NCBI GenBank assembly: GCA_023487865.1
Contig: JAMDBG010000119.1
Span: 1-6,120 of the forward strand
Length of the DNA: 6,120 bases
From: Deltaproteobacteria bacterium
GTDB lineage: Bacteria > Desulfobacterota > Syntrophia > Syntrophales > UBA5619
Direction of reading: 5' to 3'
The position numbers and the translations under genes were made by a program. Numbering within the stretch: position 1 is the first letter of the stretch; every line of letters starts with the position of its first letter. The notes under the pieces were generated by a model that did no database searches, was not told the origin of the DNA, and saw only the letters and a list, made by a program, of their open reading frames with translations. This document shows positions 1-6,083 of the stretch, piece by piece.

Positions 1-644
1 TCCAATGCCTGCATGAAGGACTCGGTCAAACCCACCGAGATGTTGAAGTTGTTCAACTGCTTCTGGTCGGATTTGCAGCAGATGAATTCCAGAATATCCG
101 GATGATCAACCCTTAAAAGACCCATGTTGGCGCCGCGTCTCGTACCGCCCTGCTTGACCGTCTCCGTGGCGATATCGAAAACCCGCATGAAGGAGATGGG
201 GCCGCTGGAGATGCCCGCCGTGGACTGGACCACATCATTATGGGGGCGGAGATTGGAAAAGGAGAAACCTGTGCCGCCGCCGGATTTATGGATGAGGGCC
301 GTGTTTTTTACCGCATCAAATATCTCATCCATGGAATCTCCCACGGGTAACACAAAACAGGCGGACAGCTGGCCCAGTTCCCGGCCGGCATTCATCAGTG
401 TCGGGGAATTCGGCAGGAACTCAAGCCCCGCCATCATCGCATAAAACTGCTGTGCCACGGTTGAGGTATCGGCATCCGTGGTGAATTTTTTGTCGGCATC
501 GGCAATCGCCTCGGCAACACGCCGGAACATATCCGTAGCCGTCTCAATCACACGACCATTGGGGTCTTTGCGTAGATACCTCTTCTCTAAAACCGTGATG
601 GCGTTTATGGATAATTGGGGAACGAGGGGTTGATCAATGTCCAC
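1..644 (-). CDS. nrdJ: Adenosylcobalamin-dependent (class II) ribonucleotide reductase, N-terminal part
   Basis: The enzyme reduces ribonucleotides to deoxyribonucleotides in the cytoplasm. It uses coenzyme B12 to make the active-site thiyl radical, so it needs neither oxygen nor an activating partner subunit. The visible 214 codons translate to an NrdJ N-terminus: LSINAITVLEKRYL at 11-24, NSPTLMNAG at 79-87, LSACFVLP at 93-100 (Cys96 is expected to be one of the redox-active pair), KSGGGTGFSFSNLRP at 120-134 and KQGGTRRGANMG at 164-175. The remaining roughly 500 or more residues, with the radical cysteine and C-terminal cysteines, lie beyond the left edge. I chose the GTG at 644 because AAGGAG lies 8 bases upstream. 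An in-frame ATG at 671 would add 9 residues but has no ribosome binding site. The gene is divergent from msrAB, and its promoter region carries NrdR-like boxes. Assignment to the class II family is firm; the family signatures are seen directly, the catalytic roles are family knowledge. Confidence 0.95.
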   Translation of the reverse strand, partial: MDIDQPLVPQLSINAITVLEKRYLRKDPNGRVIETATDMFRRVAEAIADADKKFTTDADTSTVAQQFYAMMAGLEFLPNSPTLMNAGRELGQLSACFVLPVGDSMDEIFDAVKNTALIHKSGGGTGFSFSNLRPHNDVVQSTAGISSGPISFMRVFDIATETVKQGGTRRGANMGLLRVDHPDILEFICCKSDQKQLNNFNISVGLTESFMQAL

Positions 645-652
645 AATGCTGT

Positions 653-658
653 CTCCTT
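653..658 (-). promoter_or_regulatory. Ribosome binding site that decides the nrdJ start
   Basis: On the minus strand AAGGAG is followed by 8 bases and then GTG at 644. This is near-ideal spacing and favours the GTG start over the in-frame ATG at 671, which has no purine-rich stretch at the right distance. Confidence 0.8.
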
Positions 659-706
659 GCCTGATGGCCATGTGAAGCGTTCAATCATTAGCTGTAATGA
701 AACAAT

Positions 707-722
707 GTACAACATATTGTAG
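707..722. promoter_or_regulatory. NrdR-box-like site, promoter-proximal (over the -10)
   Basis: Aligned with the published NrdR box acaCwAtATaTwGtgt, this 16-mer matches 11 positions, including 9 of the 10 in the central CwAtATaTwG. NrdR is the ATP-cone, zinc-ribbon repressor of ribonucleotide reductase genes in most bacteria. The site covers the candidate -10 of nrdJ. The match is by eye; NrdR itself is not encoded in the window. Confidence 0.5.
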
Positions 723-744
723 AGGACTTCTCCTTTAACCACAA
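716..744 (-). promoter_or_regulatory. Candidate nrdJ promoter
   Basis: On the minus strand TTGTGG (744-739, three of six matches to the sigma-70 -35 hexamer) and TACAAT (721-716, five of six matches to the -10) are separated by exactly 17 bases. Transcription would begin near 709, giving a leader of about 65 bases. The -35 is weak, as is common in regulated promoters. Both hexamers lie inside the NrdR-like boxes, which is the layout expected for repression. A TTGACG lies a little further upstream, but no -10 fits it as well. Confidence 0.5.
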
Positions 745-754
745 TATGTGTGAT
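739..754. promoter_or_regulatory. NrdR-box-like site, promoter-distal (over the -35)
   Basis: This site matches the NrdR consensus at 10 of 16 positions, with a well-kept half (CACAATAT) and a degenerate half. It starts 32 bp from the first box, leaving a 16-bp gap, which is the three-helical-turn spacing typical of NrdR box pairs. The two boxes share the 9-mer ACATATTGT in inverted orientation (712-720 and 741-749). It covers the candidate -35 of nrdJ. Confidence 0.45.
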
Positions 755-900
755 TCGTCAATCAGAATTTTCTACCAATCGGCGGTTGATGATTCAGCAA
801 AGATCCGACCCGGATAGCGTGTCTTTATCATAACAAATAAACCTCCCTGAAAGGGGATTGCTCCCTTACAAAATTTTTCCCTTAGAAGCAAGAATTGTTT

Positions 901-931
901 CGGTCCCCCTTTTTGACAAAGTCGGGGACCG
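901..931. repeat. Strong inverted repeat (hairpin) in the msrAB leader
   Basis: CGGTCCCC at 901-908 and GGGGACCG at 924-931 are perfect reverse complements. Inside them CTTT (909-912) can pair with AAAG (918-921), leaving loop TTGAC and a two-base bulge. The result is an imperfect 12-bp hairpin. It looks like a dispersed palindromic (REP-like) element, but only one copy is in this window, so that is inference. It could also act as an RNA hairpin if transcription starts upstream of it. Confidence 0.6.
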
Positions 932-941
932 TAGTTAACTT
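913..941 (+). promoter_or_regulatory. Candidate msrAB promoter
   Basis: A perfect -35 hexamer TTGACA (913-918) is followed after 17 bases by TAACTT (936-941), a poor -10 with three of six matches. The -35 lies in the loop region of the 901-931 hairpin. The leader to the start codon would be about 28 bases and just include the ribosome binding site. The weak -10 keeps confidence low. Confidence 0.3.
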
Positions 942-960
942 ACTTAGCGATGCAAAAAAG

Positions 961-967
961 AAGGAGG
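961..967 (+). promoter_or_regulatory. Ribosome binding site that decides the msrAB start
   Basis: AAGGAGG lies 8 bases before the ATG at 976. The frame is open upstream to a TTG at 895, but that longer start has no such site and would bury the lipoprotein signal peptide behind 27 residues encoded by the hairpin region. Confidence 0.9.
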
Positions 968-975
968 AAACAAAG

Positions 976-2070
976 ATGAAAAGAAGAGTGATCGGGATCA
1001 TGATTCTGTTGTTCGTACTGGGGTGTGACACAGGCAACAGCAGTTATAAGGAGGCGAAGGGCTATATGGTGGAAGCGAAGGGAAGCAGTGCGACGGCCAC
1101 GTTTGCCGGGGGGTGTTTCTGGTGTGTGGAGTCCGATTTTGAAAAGATGCCGGGTGTCCTTAAGGTCGTTTCCGGATACACCGGCGGAACGGGGAAGGAT
1201 CCCTCCTACGAGTCGTACGGTGCAAAGGGGCATATCGAGGCTATTCAGGTATTTTACGATCCTGCAAAAGTGACCTACGCGCAACTGCTCGATGAATTTT
1301 GGAGACGCATCGATCCCACGGACGCCGGGGGGCAATTTGTCGACAGGGGGCCAGGGTACAGGAGCGCCATTTTTTATCATAACGAAGAGCAGAGGGGGCT
1401 TGCAGAGAAATCCAAGGAAAAACTGAAAAAATCCGGGCGGTTTGCCAAGCCGATCGTGACGGAAATCATCAAGTTTGAAAGATTCTACGATGCGGAGGAC
1501 TATCATCAGGATTACTACAAGAACAATCCCCTCCGTTACCAGTCTTACCGGAGCGGATCAGGGAGAGACCAGTTTCTGGAGAAGATATGGGCGCCGGATC
1601 GCTGTGATCTGCCATCCCAACGGGATAACGTTTACACCAAGGCAGACGACGCCACTCTTCGGAAACGGTTGACGCCAATGCAGTACGAGGTGACGCAGAA
1701 AGAGGGTACCGAACCCCCCTTCCAGAATAAATATCATGATAACAAGCAAGAGGGGATTTATGTGGATATCGTTTCGGGTGAACCTCTTTTCAGTTCTCTT
1801 GACAAGTTCGATTCCGGTACGGGGTGGCCCAGCTTCACCCGGCCCCTCGAACCAGGGAACATCGTTGAGAAGGTGGACAACAGCCTTTTCATGAAACGCA
1901 TTGAAGTCAGGAGCAAGCATGCGGATTCCCACCTCGGGCATCTCTTTCCGGATGGACCTAAACCTACGGGACAGAGGTACTGCATGAACTCATCGGCCCT
2001 GAGATTCATCCCCCGGGAGGCGCTTGAAAAAGAGGGGTATGGCCAGTACCTGAAACTGTTTAAAAAATGA
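976..2070 (+). CDS. msrAB: Bifunctional peptide-methionine (S)/(R)-sulfoxide reductase MsrA-MsrB, lipoprotein
   Basis: The enzyme repairs oxidised methionine in proteins: MsrA reduces the S and MsrB the R epimer of methionine sulfoxide. The 364-residue product opens with a short basic segment, a hydrophobic core and lipobox VLGC (Cys17), so it should be lipid-anchored outside the inner membrane. Asp at +2 would, by E. coli rules, keep it in the inner membrane. MsrA spans about 38-195, with GCFWC at 46-50 (catalytic Cys47), YRSAIFY and a DYHQDYY-type motif. MsrB spans about 225-360, with SGTGWPSF at 280-287, SHLGH at 318-322 and RYCMNS carrying catalytic Cys336. The MsrB part lacks the CxxC pairs that bind zinc in many relatives, and GTGW has Thr where some MsrBs have the resolving Cys. 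It appears monocistronic; no thioredoxin or CcdA-like electron donor is nearby. The start follows AAGGAGG and restores the signal peptide. Confidence 0.95.
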   Translation: MKRRVIGIMILLFVLGCDTGNSSYKEAKGYMVEAKGSSATATFAGGCFWCVESDFEKMPGVLKVVSGYTGGTGKDPSYESYGAKGHIEAIQVFYDPAKVTYAQLLDEFWRRIDPTDAGGQFVDRGPGYRSAIFYHNEEQRGLAEKSKEKLKKSGRFAKPIVTEIIKFERFYDAEDYHQDYYKNNPLRYQSYRSGSGRDQFLEKIWAPDRCDLPSQRDNVYTKADDATLRKRLTPMQYEVTQKEGTEPPFQNKYHDNKQEGIYVDIVSGEPLFSSLDKFDSGTGWPSFTRPLEPGNIVEKVDNSLFMKRIEVRSKHADSHLGHLFPDGPKPTGQRYCMNSSALRFIPREALEKEGYGQYLKLFKK

Positions 2071-2196
2071 ACCTCTTCCCGATCTGGCGGTAGAGTTGAT
2101 TTCTCTTTTGGAAATGCGTTGTCGTTCGCTGCGACAGAAGGGGATCTCTTGTCCAGGGAAGAGACGACAGGTCCGGATGTCGGTTCATCTTCCGGA

Positions 2197-3327
2197 TCAG
2201 CTCCTGTTGCCTTGTGAAATCCATCTCTGCATTCGGGAAAGTTCCGCTTCCCACTCGTTGGAAAGCCGAAGCTCCAGAAAAGAGTGGAGGAGCAGGTCCA
2301 TCATTCCTGTCACCTTTTCGATGAGGTAGATCCGTTCCAGCAGCTGCCCCTCGCGGTCGATCTCTTCCCCGTCGTTTTCGGGGAGAGTCGGCAGTTTCAG
2401 CGACTGGTAGAGGAACCGGTCCGCCTTGAAGGTGAACTCCCATTCGGTGTTGTCATGGGCGATCCGGAGACGCGCTGCGGTGATCTTCTTCCCCTGGCGC
2501 AGGGCCTCTTTGCCCTCCTTAAGATCGGCATGCAGCCCTTGACAGACCACCGTTTCGGCATACTCCCCGTCTCCCGATTCGAGGACCAACCTCCTGATGA
2601 AAAAGACCTCGCTTTCGCCGGCGCCCGGTATCAGGACCCTCCCGTTTCTCTCCTCGCTTTTGAACCAGAGCCAGGTGAGGAATTCCCGTCCGATCGTCAG
2701 GGGGTCGATTCCCGGCGGAAAAGCGGGCGGAGAGGGCAGCGCCGTCTTTCCCACCGTGCCGGATCCGGGTTGATCCTTTTGCGGGAACTGTGAATCCCAT
2801 GGTGTGTAGGGGCAGAGGGTGAGTTGAAAAGAGTCCCTGAAGAGCTCCTGGAGGTCTTCAAATACCTTGTCGGACAGGGAGCAGAAGATCAGCGTGTTTT
2901 CCGGTACGGACCAGCAGATTTCAAAAAAAGAGGGGACGGGCAGGGTCCGCCCGAGAAGTTCGAGTCGCACCGCCTCCCGGATCGCCTCCCTCTGTTCCCG
3001 GTAGAGCTTCTTCTGGCCGGTTTCCTTAAGCTTGCCCCTTTCCGCTTCCGTGATCCGGAGCCTAAGGAGGGACGGCGCGACCGATTTCCGGTCGATGCGG
3101 AGGGAAAAGAGCAGGTAACGCCCCTGGGCATAGGAGGCGTACTGGAATTCGGTATCCAGAGGATCCTCCAAGCCCGTCCAGCCGACCGCCTTTTCCTCCG
3201 CAGTGCGCCAGACAGTCTGAAAGGCGTTTTTCCTGATCCGTTCATTGAAAAAGTCGGGGAAATGATCCGGTAACGCACCGATCAACCGATACCGTGAAAA
3301 TGTGAGAGTCCCTTTACATAAACCCAT
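2197..3327 (-). CDS. rdgC: Recombination-associated protein RdgC
   Basis: RdgC proteins bind duplex DNA as ring-shaped dimers and, in E. coli, restrain RecA filament function and recombination. The 376-residue product starts MGLCKGTLTFSRYRLIG, has EFLTWLWFKSEE at 215-226, an IPGAGESEV/ETVVCQG segment at 233-264, and a helical C-terminus (LERIYLIEKVTGMMDLLLHSF, from about 330). Together these are a pattern I recognise from deltaproteobacterial RdgC. It is longer than E. coli RdgC (about 303 residues), partly because of a Pro/Gly/Ser-rich linker at about 172-207. No membrane segment or signal peptide is seen. AGGAGG lies four bases before the ATG, slightly short, with an offset GAGG at better spacing. 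It is convergent with msrAB and divergent from nadK-recN. Recognition rests on overall pattern, not on a catalytic motif, so the family is likely and the exact role less sure. Confidence 0.8.
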   Translation of the reverse strand: MGLCKGTLTFSRYRLIGALPDHFPDFFNERIRKNAFQTVWRTAEEKAVGWTGLEDPLDTEFQYASYAQGRYLLFSLRIDRKSVAPSLLRLRITEAERGKLKETGQKKLYREQREAIREAVRLELLGRTLPVPSFFEICWSVPENTLIFCSLSDKVFEDLQELFRDSFQLTLCPYTPWDSQFPQKDQPGSGTVGKTALPSPPAFPPGIDPLTIGREFLTWLWFKSEERNGRVLIPGAGESEVFFIRRLVLESGDGEYAETVVCQGLHADLKEGKEALRQGKKITAARLRIAHDNTEWEFTFKADRFLYQSLKLPTLPENDGEEIDREGQLLERIYLIEKVTGMMDLLLHSFLELRLSNEWEAELSRMQRWISQGNRS

Positions 3328-3349
3328 GTGCCCTCCTCGGAAGGCGGGA

Positions 3350-3378
3350 CACTAACCCACTTTACCAAGTGCTGTCAA
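3350..3378 (-). promoter_or_regulatory. Candidate rdgC promoter with a palindrome in its spacer
   Basis: On the minus strand TTGACA (3378-3373) is a perfect -35. At 16-18 bases only weak -10 candidates follow (GTTAGT or TAGTGT, each three of six). The short inverted repeat CACTT-tacc-AAGTG (3358-3371) sits in the spacer, where a repressor would block polymerase. The leader would be only about 15-20 bases. Confidence 0.35.
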
Positions 3379-3426
3379 GGCCTATGACTTTTCTCTCTTG
3401 ACGCAAATGTGTTTTTCGATCGAGCT

Positions 3427-3441
3427 TGCCCGTATCGGGCA
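3427..3441. repeat. 15-bp palindrome in the rdgC/nadK spacer
   Basis: TGCCCG-TAT-CGGGCA is a perfect 6-bp inverted repeat around a 3-base centre. It lies about 80 bases before the nadK start and about 100 bases before the rdgC start. No T-run follows on either strand, so it is not a normal terminator. An operator is the simpler reading, but the regulator is unknown. Confidence 0.4.
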
Positions 3442-3507
3442 TCCTGTTGACATGATACGCATGGACACCCGGATCATTTTATGATAGAGCATGACCGCAA
3501 ATCTCTT

Positions 3508-3513
3508 GGAAGG
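3508..3513 (+). promoter_or_regulatory. Ribosome binding site that decides the nadK start
   Basis: GGAAGG lies 7 bases before the ATG at 3521. An in-frame ATG at 3491 would add 10 residues but has no comparable site, and NAD kinases usually begin just before the KKVGIIAN strand. Confidence 0.65.
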
Positions 3514-3520
3514 CACTCAG

Positions 3521-4432
3521 ATGTGTATTAAGAAAGTCGGTATCATCGCCAATATCGCCAAGGAGAAATCTCCTGCCTGCACCGCCTCGCTCCGCGATTG
3601 GCTTCTGGCCCGCGGGCTTGTTGTTTACCTGGAAGAGGGGATTGCCGCGAAAATTGGCGCGGCTGACGGAGTGGAAAGAGGGAAGCTGGGAGCGCTGGTT
3701 GACCTGCTGGTCGTATTCGGCGGGGACGGCACGATCCTCAGGACGGCCCGTCTGTTCCGAGACCTCGATACCCCCATCGTGGGGATTAACCTCGGCGCCT
3801 TCGGCTATCTGACCGAAGTGAACCTGGGCGAGATGTTCAGGGCCATGGAATTGATCCTCGCGGGGGAGTTTCAGATCGAAAAGAGGATGATGCTCGATGT
3901 GGAGATCAACGGGGGAGAGGAGACCTTCCGGGGGGGGACCGTCCTCAACGATGTGGTCGTCAACCGGGGAAATCTCTCCCGGATTGTGGAACTGGAGACG
4001 GCGGTGGACGAGCGCTACCTGACGACGTTCAAGGCCGATGGGCTCATCATCGCGACACCGACCGGCTCAACGGCGTATTCACTAGCCGCAGGCGGTCCCA
4101 TTGTCTTTCCCGAGCTGCATTCGATCATCATCAATCCGATCTGCCCCCATACCCTGACGAACCGGCCGATTCTCCTGCCGGAAAACGCGGAGATCAAGGT
4201 GACCCTTTGGACCCCCGAGCAGGGGGCGACCCTGACCCTCGACGGACAGGTCTCTTTTACCGTAAAATCGGGGGACACGATCTCGGTTCGGAAATCGCGG
4301 CACGTGACCACGCTGGTTTCATCCCCTCACCGGGATTATCTGGAGATTCTGAGGACGAAATTGGGCTGGGGCGGTTCCCCAACGGGCGCTGCCGGGAAGA
4401 GGCGGGATGCTGACGGAGCTGAACATCCGTAA
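3521..4432 (+). CDS. nadK: NAD kinase (ATP- or polyphosphate-dependent)
   Basis: NadK phosphorylates the 2'-hydroxyl of the adenosine ribose of NAD to make NADP, the only de novo route to NADP in the cell; it is cytosolic. The 303-residue product shows the family pattern in order: KKVGIIAN at 4-11, the FGGDGT nucleotide and catalytic loop at 66-71 (Asp69 is the presumed general base), GINLGAFGYLTE at 88-99, LNDVVVNRG at 142-150, KADGLIIATPTGSTAYSLAAGGP at 171-193 split around the TPTGSTAY loop, and a C-terminal LDGQ turn. Length is typical apart from about 19 extra residues after KLGWG that read into recN. I chose the ATG at 3521 over 3491 because of its ribosome binding site. It is first in a probable operon with recN. 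A TATGAT -10-like hexamer (3480-3485) lies upstream, but no -35 fits it, so the promoter is unresolved. Confidence 0.95.
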   Translation: MCIKKVGIIANIAKEKSPACTASLRDWLLARGLVVYLEEGIAAKIGAADGVERGKLGALVDLLVVFGGDGTILRTARLFRDLDTPIVGINLGAFGYLTEVNLGEMFRAMELILAGEFQIEKRMMLDVEINGGEETFRGGTVLNDVVVNRGNLSRIVELETAVDERYLTTFKADGLIIATPTGSTAYSLAAGGPIVFPELHSIIINPICPHTLTNRPILLPENAEIKVTLWTPEQGATLTLDGQVSFTVKSGDTISVRKSRHVTTLVSSPHRDYLEILRTKLGWGGSPTGAAGKRRDADGAEHP

Positions 4433-6083
4433 TTTTGCCATCATTGATGAGTTGAAGGTCGCCTTCGACGGAGGTCTCAATGTCATCTCCGGAGAAACGG
4501 GCACCGGTAAATCGATCATCATCGGCGCCGTGGGTCTTCTCCTGGGTGAGCGGGCGAACGCCGACATGATCCGCTCCTTCGAGGATGCGGCTGTCGTGGA
4601 GGCCCTCTTTAACATCCGTGAATACGAAGATTTGCAGAAGAAGGTCCGCGAGATGGGATTCGGTGACGGCCAGGACCTCATCATCCGGCGGGTCGTGTCC
4701 CGTTCCGGAAAACACCGGGTATATATCAACGGCGCCCTGGCCTCCCTGACAGCGCTGGCGGCGATCGGCGAGTCGCTCATCAATATCTGCGGCCAGCACG
4801 AGCACCAGATGATTCTGGATCCGAAAAATCATACGGATATCCTCGATGAGTTCGGCGGGCTGCTCCCGCTTCGGTCGGACTACCGGGAAGCCTATGACCG
4901 GTACCTTGCGCTGAATGAAAAGTTCCGCGGGCTTCAAGAGCTGAGGAAAAAAAGGGAGGAGCGTGAGGACTTCCTCCGTTTTCAGATCACGGAGATCTCC
5001 CAGGCGGATGTCCGGGCGGGGGAGGATGCTGCGCTCCTCGAGGAGAAAAAGGTCCTTACCAATGTCCAGAAACTGATCGATCTTGCAGAAGGGGCTTATG
5101 AGATCCTCTACGGGAAAAGCGGTTCCGTGCTTACGGATTTCCGCAGCGCATCCGGGGCCGTGAAGGAGATCAGGAAGATCGACCCGGCATTGAAGCTCTC
5201 CGAAGGGGAGATGGAAGAGCTCTATTATCGGATCGAGGAAGCCTCCTTCGTCCTTCGGGATTATGCGAAACGCCTTTCGTTCGATCCGGTCCGTATGGAG
5301 GCCCTGGAAGAGAGGCTGGAGCTTCTGGGGCGCCTGAAGCGGAAATACGGCGGGACGCTGGATGCGGTCCTCAAGAAACAGACCGAAGCGGAAGAGGAGC
5401 TCCGGAATATCGCCTCCGTTGAGGAGGAGATCGGGAAATTGTCTACGGACATTGCCGCCGAACGGGGGCGATTGATAGAGGCGGGTGAAATCCTTTCCGC
5501 AAGGCGTCGTGAAGCGGCCGCTGCCCTGCAAGCGACAATCGAGACGGAGATCCGGACGCTGCGGATGGAAAACGCCCGCTTCGTGGTTACTTTCCGCGAC
5601 CGGCCGGAGGGGGATGCATCCCTTAGCGAAAAGGGGATGGACGATCTGGAATTCTACCTCTCGACGAACGTGGGCGAGGCGCTCAAACCCCTTCGGGGCA
5701 TTGCTTCAGGCGGTGAGCTCTCCCGGATCATGCTCGCCGTGAAGAAGGTCCTGGCCCGGACCGGTTCGGTAGGGACGATCGTCTTCGACGAGGTCGACAG
5801 CGGCATCGGCGGGGCCACAGCGGAAATCGTCGGTCAGAAACTCAGAGAGGTTGCCCGCCACCACCAGGTCCTCTGCATTACTCATCTGCCGCAGATCGCC
5901 TGCTGCGGCGACCGTCATTACCGGGTGGTGAAGCGAATCGTCGGCGAAAGGACAAATACATCCGTCACACTCCTTTCCGAGGCGGAGCGCCTGGAGGAGA
6001 TCGCCCGTATGCTGGGCGGTGTGGAGCTGACAGAAAAGACGCGTGACCATGCCCGAGAGATGCTGATTGCGGCGCGGGGATGA
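4407..6083 (+). CDS. recN: DNA repair protein RecN (SMC-like ATPase)
   Basis: RecN is a cytosolic SMC-family ATPase recruited to double-strand breaks. It holds DNA ends and sister chromatids together and supports RecA-mediated repair. The 558-residue product is complete and of usual length (E. coli about 553). The N-terminal ATPase half has NFAIIDEL at 9-16, Walker A GETGTGKS at 29-36 and the RecN-typical GQHEHQ at 129-134. Charged, heptad-like helices between about 155 and 400 form the short coiled-coil arms. The C-terminal half has the ABC signature SGGELSR at 434-440, Walker B TIVFDEVDSGIGG at 457-469 and the switch histidine in ITHLPQIA (His493). All key ATPase residues are present. The start overlaps the end of nadK by 26 bases, with purine-rich GGGAAGAGG just before the ATG, indicating translational coupling. 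No clear SOS box of its own is seen. Confidence 0.97.
   Translation: MLTELNIRNFAIIDELKVAFDGGLNVISGETGTGKSIIIGAVGLLLGERANADMIRSFEDAAVVEALFNIREYEDLQKKVREMGFGDGQDLIIRRVVSRSGKHRVYINGALASLTALAAIGESLINICGQHEHQMILDPKNHTDILDEFGGLLPLRSDYREAYDRYLALNEKFRGLQELRKKREEREDFLRFQITEISQADVRAGEDAALLEEKKVLTNVQKLIDLAEGAYEILYGKSGSVLTDFRSASGAVKEIRKIDPALKLSEGEMEELYYRIEEASFVLRDYAKRLSFDPVRMEALEERLELLGRLKRKYGGTLDAVLKKQTEAEEELRNIASVEEEIGKLSTDIAAERGRLIEAGEILSARRREAAAALQATIETEIRTLRMENARFVVTFRDRPEGDASLSEKGMDDLEFYLSTNVGEALKPLRGIASGGELSRIMLAVKKVLARTGSVGTIVFDEVDSGIGGATAEIVGQKLREVARHHQVLCITHLPQIACCGDRHYRVVKRIVGERTNTSVTLLSEAERLEEIARMLGGVELTEKTRDHAREMLIAARG

Larger units (their letters stand above)
645..975. other. Divergent nrdJ/msrAB intergenic region
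   Basis: This 331-base spacer is AT-rich compared with the genes. Reading from nrdJ, it holds the nrdJ leader, the promoter with paired NrdR-like boxes (707-754) and the palindrome TGATT-cgtc-AATCA (751-764). Next comes a stretch of about 80 bases in which I see nothing specific. Small competing G/C-rich hairpins follow at 844-867, then the strong hairpin at 901-931, and finally the msrAB ribosome binding site. I see no RNA gene, and no B12-box or other cobalamin-riboswitch core although nrdJ uses B12. Confidence 0.6.

Noticed and set aside
124..444. 106-codon plus-strand open frame at the left edge
   Set aside because: It is antisense to nrdJ, whose minus-strand translation carries unmistakable class II reductase motifs.
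844..867. Terminator-like hairpins before a T-rich stretch
   Set aside because: CCCT-gaa-AGGG and GGGA-ttgc-TCCC compete for the same bases, have short stems, and no gene ends upstream of them on the plus strand.
645..900. Cobalamin riboswitch upstream of nrdJ
   Set aside because: I looked for it because the enzyme uses B12, but saw no B12-box-like sequence or multi-helix layout, and the predicted leader is only about 65 bases.
895..975. N-terminal extension of MsrAB from TTG at 895
   Set aside because: It has no ribosome binding site, would be translated through the palindromic hairpin, and would mask an otherwise textbook lipoprotein signal peptide starting at 976.
2071..2196. Bidirectional terminator between msrAB and rdgC
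   Set aside because: A 5-bp stem (TGTCG 2120-2124 with CGACA 2132-2136) and a TCCGGA pair (2172-2177, 2191-2196) exist, but neither is followed by a T-run on either strand.
2284..3273. Two plus-strand open frames (169 and 149 codons) across the rdgC region
   Set aside because: Both are antisense to rdgC, which has the better start, ribosome binding site and family pattern.
4257..5531. 424-codon open frame on the minus strand
   Set aside because: It lies antisense to recN, whose ATPase motifs are intact in the plus frame. The minus translation shows no recognisable domain, and long antisense frames are common in GC-rich genes.
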